A stretch of 9,656 nucleotides of DNA from Bacteroidales bacterium. Its GTDB lineage: Bacteria > Bacteroidota > Bacteroidia > Bacteroidales > VadinHA17. Position 1 is the stretch's first letter; every line of letters begins with the position of its first letter. The stretch is from positions 1-9,656 of the forward strand of contig JALOMK010000051.1 in assembly GCA_025455505.1 (NCBI GenBank), given 5' to 3'. This document shows positions 1-7,385 of this stretch, in pieces. The translations under genes were made by a program, and so were the position numbers. The notes below the pieces were generated by a model. That model was not told the DNA's origin. It did no database searches and was given only the letters and a program-made list of their open reading frames with translations.

Positions 1-69
1 TCTCCGTCTATCCCCCTCGCCTTTTCTCCATTGCTTCCTATCTCCCTTTCTCCTTTTCCCAGTCTCCTG
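1..69. repeat. Pyrimidine-rich (minus-strand GGGAGA-like) spacer downstream of relA
   Basis: Of the first 60 bases, 54 are pyrimidines on the plus strand, and 41-60 are pyrimidine without exception. Read on the minus strand (the direction of the upstream relA-type gene) it is a run of loosely repeated GGGAGA / GGAGAAA units. No open frame of useful length runs through it: the one minus-strand ATG reaches a stop after seven codons. There is no hairpin followed by a T-run, so I cannot call a rho-independent terminator for relA here. The tract begins three bases from the window edge at the latest and may continue beyond it. It may be a degenerate low-complexity repeat; its function is unknown. 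Confidence 0.5.
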
Positions 70-2253
70 CTAGTTATTGCTGTCGTACCGCGAAGCCTTC
101 AGAACTCCCTTTAATGATTGAATCTTTCTAATAATTGCCTGTAAAACATTATTGTTAGACACCAATATATTAAGCATTCCTTCAAATATACCATCATCCA
201 TGGTATAGTTAAAGCTTCGTATCGAAGCCTTATTTTCTGCTATAATATCAGCAATCTTGTTAACGATCCCTGTATCGTCAACACCTGTTATCTTTATCAT
301 TGCAATGAAGGTAGGCACTCCCCTGGCCTTTGTCCAGCGTGCGATTACAACCCTGTAAGGATATCGCGACATCAGGTTCTGCGCATTCGGACAACCGAAC
401 CTGTGAATTTTTATCCCCTCCGATATTGTAACAAAACCGAAAATCCTGTCGCCGTAGACAGGGTTGCAGCATTTAGACAACCTGTAGTCAAGCCCTTCCA
501 CACTGTCTTCAATGACGAGGTAATCGGAATAAGCAGGCTCAGGCTGCTCTTTAATATCCTTTTCATCAGCAATAACTGGCTGTATGTCTTTAGTATCAGA
601 CTCTGTCTTCTGAAGCACTTCTTTAATATCGAGCAGCTCTATCTTTTCCTGGGCTATCATGAAGTAAAGATCCTGTGCATTCTTAAGGTTGTAATGCCCG
701 ATCAGCTTTTGTATAACTGCATCGCCATAACCTATCTTCCAGTTCTTGAGCCTTCTCATAAGTATCTCCTTGCCCTCAGCCGCTGCTTTTGTCTTTTCTT
801 CATTCAGCACTTGTCTGATCTTCGTCCTGGCCTTGTTTGTTACAACAAAAGAAAGCCAGTCCTGCTTGGGCTTCTGGTTCTTTGAGCGTATTACATCCAC
901 ATGATCACCGTTCTGCAGCACATATTTGATGGTAACATTCCGGCCATTCACCTTCCCTCCGATACATGATGCTCCAACTGCAGTGTGGATGTCGAAAGCG
1001 AAATCAAGGATTGTTGCCCCTGCTGGCAACTGCCGGATCTCTCCTTTGGGTGTAAATACGAAAACCTCGTCTGTATAAAGCCCGGATCTGACCTGGTCGA
1101 TGAATGCACTAGCTTCCTTTTCAGGTGATTCAAGTATCTCACGCATGTGCGAAAGCCAGGTGTCAAGACCGCTCTCCCCTTTCATTCCCTTGTACTTGAA
1201 ATGCGCCGCCAGTCCCTTCTCAGCTATTTCATCCATCCTCTCTGTCCTGATCTGAACTTCAACCCACTTGCCCCTAGGCCCTACTACCGTTGTATGTAAC
1301 GACTCATAACCATTTGATTTAGGAATAGATATCCAGTCACGCATCCTGCTCGGATTGGGCTGATACAGATCGGTAACTATCGAATATGCTCTCCAGCAAT
1401 CTGATTTTTCATTCTCCCCGCTGCTGCCAAGTATTATCCGTATAGCAAAAATATCGTACACTTCCTCAAAAGGCACTCCCTGCTTTTTCATCTTAAGCAT
1501 AATGGAATGTATTGATTTGGTGCGACTCTTAATTGTAAACCTGAAGCCATGCTGCTCAAGTTTTTCCTTTAGAGGCAGGGTGAAATCCCTGATGAGCTTA
1601 TTCCTCGATGCCGTGGTCTGTTTCAGCCTGCAATCAATTTCATTGTATTGCTCAGGTTCGAGATACTTAACGGCGAGATCTTCCATCTCCGACTTAATAT
1701 TGTAAAAGCCAAGCCGGTGTGCAAGGGGTGCATACAGAAAATATGTTTCGGACGCGAGCGGCAGCCTCTCCTTCTCTTCGGCATTGTCGAGATTTCGCAT
1801 ATATTCGAGTCTCTCGACAAGTTTGATCAGAATTACCCTAACGTCCTCTGCGAGACTCAGAAGTAATTTACGGAAATTTTCTGCCTGGTATGAAGAGCGG
1901 GTGGAATCGATCCCTGAAATCCGGGAGAAACCCTCAAGTATCTCTACAGCTTTAAGCCCGAACTCCTTCTCTATCAATGATCCGGAAATGCCATCACGAC
2001 CATAGGAGTCGTGAAGAACAGCAGTAATTATTGAAGTCAGCCCCAGTCCCATCTCACCGGCAACAATCCTTGCAACCGAAAGTGCATGGAGTATCTCGGG
2101 CTCACCGGTTATTGTCCTTCTGTCGCCGCATGCTGCAGCCGCCAGGTCATATGCACGCCTGATCTTTTTATGATCACCCGATGAGATATTGCTTTTTGCG
2201 GCCTGGAGAAGGGCCCTGTATGCCCTTGATATGTCCCTGATTTCTGCTGCCAT
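70..2253 (-). CDS. relA: RelA/SpoT-family (p)ppGpp synthetase with degenerate HD hydrolase site
   Basis: Long RSH enzyme that should transfer pyrophosphate from ATP to GDP/GTP to make (p)ppGpp in the cytosol, probably on starved ribosomes. From the ATG at 2253 it has 727 residues, a normal length. Order: HD-type region about 30-185; synthetase about 225-365; TGS about 395-456; helical region; CC/zinc-finger block with SKCCNP (Cys595, Cys596) and HRFGCPN (His617, Cys621); C-terminal ACT about 648-724. The synthetase keeps the RxKD-type loop (RMRD, 303-306), NGYESLHTTV (314-323) and the Glu of VEVQIRT (Glu332). The HD region keeps His56 and His81-Asp82, but the usual ED after HDxx is Gly85-Arg86, and the usual ADRxHNM is VERLEYM (Glu147, Tyr151), so hydrolysis is probably lost. 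Start: the frame extends to TTG 2286 and GTG 2271 (GGAG five bases before the GTG), but TTG 2286 lies inside a candidate -7 box, and ATG 2253 fits the family N-terminus. Stop is TAG at 72-70. Family call is secure; the relA rather than rel/spoT name is inference. Confidence 0.93.
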   Translation of the reverse strand: MAAEIRDISRAYRALLQAAKSNISSGDHKKIRRAYDLAAAACGDRRTITGEPEILHALSVARIVAGEMGLGLTSIITAVLHDSYGRDGISGSLIEKEFGLKAVEILEGFSRISGIDSTRSSYQAENFRKLLLSLAEDVRVILIKLVERLEYMRNLDNAEEKERLPLASETYFLYAPLAHRLGFYNIKSEMEDLAVKYLEPEQYNEIDCRLKQTTASRNKLIRDFTLPLKEKLEQHGFRFTIKSRTKSIHSIMLKMKKQGVPFEEVYDIFAIRIILGSSGENEKSDCWRAYSIVTDLYQPNPSRMRDWISIPKSNGYESLHTTVVGPRGKWVEVQIRTERMDEIAEKGLAAHFKYKGMKGESGLDTWLSHMREILESPEKEASAFIDQVRSGLYTDEVFVFTPKGEIRQLPAGATILDFAFDIHTAVGASCIGGKVNGRNVTIKYVLQNGDHVDVIRSKNQKPKQDWLSFVVTNKARTKIRQVLNEEKTKAAAEGKEILMRRLKNWKIGYGDAVIQKLIGHYNLKNAQDLYFMIAQEKIELLDIKEVLQKTESDTKDIQPVIADEKDIKEQPEPAYSDYLVIEDSVEGLDYRLSKCCNPVYGDRIFGFVTISEGIKIHRFGCPNAQNLMSRYPYRVVIARWTKARGVPTFIAMIKITGVDDTGIVNKIADIIAENKASIRSFNYTMDDGIFEGMLNILVSNNNVLQAIIRKIQSLKGVLKASRYDSNN

Positions 2254-2283
2254 TTTGTATACTTCAAACACTGAAACTCCGGG

Positions 2284-2291
2284 CAAAGATA
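2284..2291 (-). promoter_or_regulatory. Candidate Bacteroidota -7 box for relA (TATCTTTG)
   Basis: The minus strand reads TATCTTTG, an exact match to the TAnnTTTG -7 element of Bacteroidota primary-sigma promoters. Further upstream the minus strand has a T-run (2315-2309), placed where a -33 TTTG would be expected but lacking the G. Transcription would start near 2277-2280, leaving a leader of about 25 bases before the ATG at 2253. Seen: the box. Inferred: its use. A chance match in a region this small is unlikely but possible. Confidence 0.45.
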
Positions 2292-2300
2292 TTTAATATC
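2288..2300. repeat. Perfect 13-base palindrome overlapping the relA promoter
   Basis: GATATT-T-AATATC is a perfect inverted repeat of 6-base arms around one central base. It overlaps the upstream end of the candidate relA -7 box and extends into the spacer, a place where a bound repressor would block polymerase. It is AT-rich, so a chance origin is quite possible. It has no T-run and is too short to be a terminator. Confidence 0.3.
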
Positions 2301-2482
2301 GAAACCATAAAAAAATCCCGGGTTCTGCACTGAAAGACCGCATTCGGACTAAAATTAAACAATCATGGAAATAGTATGTTTATGATCCGATCCTGTATCA
2401 CGGCAAAAACATCGCTCAAGAAGTTGAACAGCCTGTTTGCAAGTAACATGAAATTGAATGCCCAATAGCTGATTTTTAGTAT

Positions 2483-2490
2483 TATGTTTG
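2483..2490 (+). promoter_or_regulatory. Candidate Bacteroidota -7 box for tamB-tamL (TATGTTTG)
   Basis: TATGTTTG matches TAnnTTTG exactly and lies 9 bases before the earliest possible tamB start (TTG 2499). There is no good -33 TTTG at the standard distance; the nearest is ATTG at 2453-2456, several bases too far upstream. If this box is used, transcription would begin around 2494-2497. The TTG at 2499 would then be almost leaderless, while the in-frame GTG at 2514 would have a short leader. Confidence 0.4.
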
Positions 2491-2498
2491 TATATTAA

Positions 2499-5400
2499 TT
2501 GAATATCCGGATAGTGCATTTCCGAAAAATCATAAAGCCGCTGTCAGTATTTCTGATTACACTTGTCGGATTGCTCCTTTTTCTTATCCTTGTAATAAAC
2601 CTACCATTTTCGCATCGCATAATTACCAGGGAGATTAATCAAATCTTCAGAACTGCAGGTTTGCCAATCAGGATTGGTGATGTTAACTATGTCCGTCCCG
2701 GATCGCTGAAAGTGGAGGATCTGATCATATCTGGCAGCAAAGGCGATACTATAATATTCGCCGGAAAAGTGAGTGCAGGTTTCAAAACGTTCAGGCTGAT
2801 CAGGAAGAAAGTAATACTTCCCGATGTCGATATAGAAAATGCGACTGTCAGCTTTTCGAGGATAGATTCTGTTCAGGGACTGAATATTGCCTTAGCTTTT
2901 TCAAAGGATAAAGCCCCTGAGGACAAAGAAGTTCCGGCAAGCAAAAAACAATGGGAAGTGAGTGTTGGCAAGGCCTCCCTTTCCGATATTTCCTTCAGTA
3001 TGACAGATTCCGCCGGGGGCCTCTTCATCAGACAGTACGCTGAATTCATAAGGATTGAATCTGAGAAAATGTCACTGGTAAACAAGACAGCTATTCTGAA
3101 ATCACTTAGTATCAAAGGGCTTACAGGCAGTATTTTTTCCGCTAAGCCAGGAAACACAAGCGGTAAAGAGAAAACAGGCTCACCATGGAATTTCGGGCTT
3201 GCCGAGCTGAATACCGAACGACTGAATTTCTTATATGAAGACAAGATCAGGAGATTCAGGCTGGATATTCTTTCGGGAGAATTAAGCCTAAGGTCACGAA
3301 AAACCGATATAAAGCACAAATCGGTCGATTTTAACGACATTTCAGTTTCAAGCACGGATATTGCCATACTAATGGACAAAGAGCCGGAAAAAGGTGTTAA
3401 AACGACTGAAAAGGGCAATAATGAAGGATCCTCCCCATTTCAATGGAACATAGCAGGCGACAGGATAAACCTGGATGGGATTTCATTCAGACTCGCGGGA
3501 TATGGAGGAAGTCAGGACACATCGGCTTTGCCCGGGCTTAGCGTTCTGGGTCTTAATGTCCTCATTAATGACCTGGAACTCAAAGGCGATAATATAAGGT
3601 CCGAACTGAAAAAGCTTAGTTTTGACATGGGCAACGGATTCTCAGTTAAGAGCATGAGCGCTAGTCTCGGATCAAAACCAGGCAATACGGAATTTGATTT
3701 TAAACTTGAAACTGGAAACAGCAAAATAGATGCCAGGGGAAGTGCCGATGCAGCTATTATGAAAATAATCGATGATCCCTCCGCTTTTTACGAAGCAGAC
3801 TTGCTGATCGGCAGAAGCTCGGTATCGTTGACCGACATCCTTATGTTCAAATCCGGTATCGCAGGCCAGCCTGTAATTAACTCCTTAAAAGACAATCCTG
3901 TCGGTGTCGAATGCAGACTGAAGTTAAGGAATTCTGTCCTGACTGTCTCCGGTCTTGGCATCTCCCTTTCTCCCGGCATGGAATTCGTTGCGGAAGGCCA
4001 TATAAGCAATATTTTCGAATTGAAGAAGGCAGGCTGCGACATAAAATACAACATCGGACAGGTTGATACCGGCTGGCTGACAGGCCTGATCGGTGAAATG
4101 AAGCCTGATTACACGCTTCCTTCATTCAATGCCCTGAACCTCGATGGGACCGTTTCTGATTCAATACTTTCGCCCTCTGTGACACTCAATATCCGAAGCG
4201 ACCTGGGAAATGCCCGGATAAACGGTACCTTCCTTTCTTCAGAAGACAGGTTTTCACTGAATTCCTCCTTCAAAAACGTGCAACTTGACAGGATTCTCAA
4301 AAACCAGCTTCTTGGATCTTTCAGCGGATCAGCAGATCTAAGCGGAAAAGGAATAAAAGCGAAAAAACTGTCTGCAAAAGCCATGATTCTGATCGATACA
4401 CTGTCTTTCAGGGACTATGTATACACTGGCACACGGAACCAGGGAGAAATAAGTCCGGGTGAATACTCGGTGGATCTTGTAATTGACGATCCGTCACTTA
4501 AGCTGGGTCTGAACACTGCTGTCAGGTTGAATAACTCAGAATTATCAGCAAAGACCAAAGGCGAATTCAGGGGAGACCTGTCAGCCCTGAATCTCATGAA
4601 AGACACAATAGCCGTTGAAGGTATTCTTTCTGCAGGCATTGTTAAGCGGGGAGCTGAAATCAATGCAAATGCGGTTGTGTCTGGGATCGGCCTGAAAACT
4701 CCCGCAGCAAAGGCAACAATTGATAGTATCGAACTCTCATTGCTGTCAGATTCGCTGAAAACCACTTTCGCCTCGGAGTCGGATTTCTATGATATTTCCG
4801 GTTTTATAACAAGACCCATTTCCGGGATCTCCGGCTTTATTCAGGACCTGAAAAACAATTATCAGAATATTCTTAAAACATCCGCCGAGGACACTGTAGA
4901 TTTCTATTCATCTCTTCCCGGACTGGAATTCAAGGCAAGTCTCAGATACCATGATGGATTGGGGATGTTTGTGCCTGATACAAGTCTCAGATTCAATGTT
5001 ATCTCTCTTGCTGCCAAAACCGGGCAATCAGGAAGGTCACTCAAATATGAAATTAATGGCAAGGATGTCAGGTACAGTCTTTTTAACATATCAGACATCA
5101 GGCTCGGCCTGGTCGATTCATCTGCCATTATGGATTTGTCGCTGACTGCCTATGACTTTTCAGTTGCATCCCAGCCATTCAATAAGCTTGCCCTGAACAG
5201 CAGCTTCAGGGACTGGCAAAGTCTGACTACCATTACTATCATTGACGATAATGCCAGGGAGATCTACAAGCTGGATTATGTATCCGATGCAGACAGCAAC
5301 GCTATCTTCTTACGGTCGCCTTCGCGGCAAATTATTCTCAACGGGACGAAATGGGATCTTGATTCACCTGATATAGCTGTATTTGATAAGGCTGAAAAAT

Positions 5401-7385
5401 CGTTTTCGCCGGATATTCATATGCATACTGCAGAATCGGATATATCAATTACAAGTGGAAAGGAATTGTCAGAACAGGTTTATAACCTGAATCTTACAAA
5501 CGTTAAACTCAACTCGCTAATCAGTTCTGAACTCTTGCCCGGACAGCCCGGATTTTCACTTACCGGTTCAGCCAGATTCGGCACAGGGGAATGGAAGGAC
5601 AGGAAAATAAATGCCGACCTTGTAATGAGCGACGTTATCTGGTCATCGATCGGCTTTGACAGGATCGCATTGAATGGCCATTTCGACTCGGATACTACAG
5701 GCGGGTTTGATCTGGATGCCAAAGCGATGTTCGATTCCTCTCTGATTGAGATCAGTGGTTCCAGGCAGTCTGAAGGGAACGGCAGTCTGGATATTAAGCT
5801 GGATATGATACCAGTAGGAACATTTCAGCCATTCGTCGATAAATTTCTTTCCGACCTGGATGGATCCCTTTCAGGCCGGCTGAATTTATCTGCTAAAAAC
5901 TCTGTCGGAAGTTTTAACGGAGAACTTGAACTCACTGACTGGAAATTGAAGGTAATCGCCCTGAATTCGGTCTACAGGATGCCTGCTGACCAAATTAAAT
6001 TCTCCGGAAAGAAAGTCCTGTTCGATAATTTCACTGTTATCGACTCGCTGAATAATGAATTGCAGGTAGACGGATTTTTGGATTTCAGCAAAAGAAATGC
6101 AATCGTTTCCGACCTGGAGATAAGCTCTTCAGACCTTCAGGTAATGAACAAGGAAGAAGAAAAGAACTCAACATTCTACGGAAAAATATTCATCGATACA
6201 CAACTATCGATAGAGGGATTGGTGGCAAGTCCCGTCCTGAAGGGAAAAATTGCATTGTCGGGAGGTACGGATATTTATTTCAGGCAATCGGAGAACCTGA
6301 ATCTTTCGGAGAGCGAGAAGGTAATAACCTTTGTATCATCTAAAGACCGGGTGGAAACGAAAATGCCCGGATCAGCCTCCGGTGCCGGGATTTACAACAG
6401 GACCTCTATTGAATCGATAGTTGAGATAGATCCTGATACCAGGCTAAATATCAATATTTCAAAGAGAATGTTCAATATTGACATGTCTATCCAGGGAGGC
6501 GGTGAACTGAACTATAATATGCTTGTAAACAACCAGGTTGACCTGGCCGGGAAGTACGAGGTAAGCGAGGGCTCAGCCAACCTTAAGATGATAGGATGGC
6601 CAAACAAAGCCTTCAGAATTGCCAGGGGAGGTTATATCCGCTGGGACGGCAAACTGGATGACCCCGAACTGCAATTCGAAGCGCTCAACAGGGTAAAAAG
6701 CTCCTATACGAATCCTATTGATAACAAAGACAGGTATGTTGACTTTGATGTTACGCTCAAGATAGCAAACAGGCTTTCCGACATGGATGTTCAGTTTACA
6801 ATAACAACATCAGACCAGTACCTTATGAGCATCATAAACACTCTCAGTCCTGAAGAAAAGATGCGCCAGGCAATCACAATACTCCTGTTCAAAAAAATAG
6901 ATCTTCCCGGAATATCGACATCCTCAAATTACATGACTGAGCAAGTTAACCAGATGCTTGCAAGTCAGTTAAACGCCCTCACAAAGACTACGATCAAAGG
7001 CATCGACATCTCTTTCGGAGTGGATACCTATACCCAGGCCACTGAATCCGGTGGAGAACAGACCAAAACCAGCCTTTCGTACGAGCTGAAAAGGTCATTG
7101 CTGAATGACAGGGCCCAGATACAACTCTCCGGCCGCTTGAATGATGTTTCAAACCAGCCAAATGCCTCCAGCCTTTCTCTCAACAATGTTTCTTTCGAAT
7201 ACAGGCTCGACTCGGCTGCCACAAAGTTTCTTAAAGTATATAACGAGCATACCTATGAAGATGTTTTCGAGGGAGAAGTGATCAAGACGGGTATAGGAAT
7301 CACATACAGGAAGAATTATCCAACGCTGAGAGCAATCTGGAGGAAGGAAGAGAGGGAGGGTGAACCTGAGAATGCTGTAAAATGA
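2499..7385 (+). CDS. tamB: TamB, translocation and assembly module inner-membrane-anchored protein (DUF490/AsmA-like)
   Basis: Very large envelope protein (1628 residues from TTG 2499; E. coli TamB is about 1260) expected to span the periplasm as a hydrophobic beta-groove. It would work with an outer-membrane Omp85 partner in outer-membrane protein assembly and, as proposed for TamB/AsmA-like proteins, phospholipid transport. After a short basic N-terminus (RKIIK) there is one hydrophobic segment at about 15-35, an uncleaved signal anchor without a lipobox. The middle, about 40-1200, is a long alternation of short hydrophobic and polar strands rich in Ser, Asp, Asn, Leu and Ile. The C-terminal 400 residues are the conserved DUF490 (TamB) part, including RIARGGYIRWDGKLDDPEL near 1376, LSPEEKMRQAITILLFKK, and a final beta-rich stretch ending in a charged tail. 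A stop (TAA 2496-2498) abuts TTG 2499, so only TTG 2499 or GTG 2514 can include the membrane anchor; no ATG does. It overlaps tamL by four bases. The family call is firm and the start uncertain. Confidence 0.92.
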   Translation: MNIRIVHFRKIIKPLSVFLITLVGLLLFLILVINLPFSHRIITREINQIFRTAGLPIRIGDVNYVRPGSLKVEDLIISGSKGDTIIFAGKVSAGFKTFRLIRKKVILPDVDIENATVSFSRIDSVQGLNIALAFSKDKAPEDKEVPASKKQWEVSVGKASLSDISFSMTDSAGGLFIRQYAEFIRIESEKMSLVNKTAILKSLSIKGLTGSIFSAKPGNTSGKEKTGSPWNFGLAELNTERLNFLYEDKIRRFRLDILSGELSLRSRKTDIKHKSVDFNDISVSSTDIAILMDKEPEKGVKTTEKGNNEGSSPFQWNIAGDRINLDGISFRLAGYGGSQDTSALPGLSVLGLNVLINDLELKGDNIRSELKKLSFDMGNGFSVKSMSASLGSKPGNTEFDFKLETGNSKIDARGSADAAIMKIIDDPSAFYEADLLIGRSSVSLTDILMFKSGIAGQPVINSLKDNPVGVECRLKLRNSVLTVSGLGISLSPGMEFVAEGHISNIFELKKAGCDIKYNIGQVDTGWLTGLIGEMKPDYTLPSFNALNLDGTVSDSILSPSVTLNIRSDLGNARINGTFLSSEDRFSLNSSFKNVQLDRILKNQLLGSFSGSADLSGKGIKAKKLSAKAMILIDTLSFRDYVYTGTRNQGEISPGEYSVDLVIDDPSLKLGLNTAVRLNNSELSAKTKGEFRGDLSALNLMKDTIAVEGILSAGIVKRGAEINANAVVSGIGLKTPAAKATIDSIELSLLSDSLKTTFASESDFYDISGFITRPISGISGFIQDLKNNYQNILKTSAEDTVDFYSSLPGLEFKASLRYHDGLGMFVPDTSLRFNVISLAAKTGQSGRSLKYEINGKDVRYSLFNISDIRLGLVDSSAIMDLSLTAYDFSVASQPFNKLALNSSFRDWQSLTTITIIDDNAREIYKLDYVSDADSNAIFLRSPSRQIILNGTKWDLDSPDIAVFDKAEKSFSPDIHMHTAESDISITSGKELSEQVYNLNLTNVKLNSLISSELLPGQPGFSLTGSARFGTGEWKDRKINADLVMSDVIWSSIGFDRIALNGHFDSDTTGGFDLDAKAMFDSSLIEISGSRQSEGNGSLDIKLDMIPVGTFQPFVDKFLSDLDGSLSGRLNLSAKNSVGSFNGELELTDWKLKVIALNSVYRMPADQIKFSGKKVLFDNFTVIDSLNNELQVDGFLDFSKRNAIVSDLEISSSDLQVMNKEEEKNSTFYGKIFIDTQLSIEGLVASPVLKGKIALSGGTDIYFRQSENLNLSESEKVITFVSSKDRVETKMPGSASGAGIYNRTSIESIVEIDPDTRLNINISKRMFNIDMSIQGGGELNYNMLVNNQVDLAGKYEVSEGSANLKMIGWPNKAFRIARGGYIRWDGKLDDPELQFEALNRVKSSYTNPIDNKDRYVDFDVTLKIANRLSDMDVQFTITTSDQYLMSIINTLSPEEKMRQAITILLFKKIDLPGISTSSNYMTEQVNQMLASQLNALTKTTIKGIDISFGVDTYTQATESGGEQTKTSLSYELKRSLLNDRAQIQLSGRLNDVSNQPNASSLSLNNVSFEYRLDSAATKFLKVYNEHTYEDVFEGEVIKTGIGITYRKNYPTLRAIWRKEEREGEPENAVK

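Larger units (their letters stand above)
2254..2498. promoter_or_regulatory. Divergent intergenic region between relA and tamB
   Basis: This stretch separates two outward-facing transcription units and must hold both promoters unless one is transcribed from elsewhere. It carries a TAnnTTTG match on each strand (2284-2291 minus, 2483-2490 plus), the GATATT palindrome, and an 11-base odd palindrome AACAG-C-CTGTT at 2427-2437. I see no tRNA, no convincing riboswitch fold, no terminator and no open frame longer than a few codons. The roughly 190 bases between the two boxes are more than the promoters alone need, so regulator sites could be present. Confidence 0.6.

Noticed and set aside
403..885. 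Open frame of 160 codons on the plus strand opposite relA
   Set aside because: It runs antisense to the CC, linker and helical regions of the RSH protein, whose motifs are clear. It shows no domain and is a shadow frame.
2380..2400. Tandem GATCC GATCC and flanking TGAT/ATCA as a regulatory repeat
   Set aside because: Two five-base units with four-base flanking arms are too short to distinguish from chance.
2427..2437. AACAG-C-CTGTT palindrome as a LexA-like operator or small hairpin
   Set aside because: Arms are only five bases, there is no T-run, and it does not match a known operator well enough. It is noted in the intergenic entry but not called as a site.
2873..3418. Open frame of 181 codons on the minus strand inside tamB
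   Set aside because: It lies wholly opposite a well-supported coding region, has no recognisable motif, and its Ser/Leu-rich composition is what the complement of tamB codons gives. Other minus-strand frames within tamB (for example 4415-4765, 5480-5722) are rejected for the same reason.
7339..7360. 22-base all-purine run near the end of tamB, considered as a strong ribosome binding site for tamL
   Set aside because: It ends about 21 bases before the tamL ATG, too far for a Shine-Dalgarno site. It simply encodes the Glu/Arg-rich C-terminal tail of TamB. Coupling through the ATGA overlap is the better explanation.
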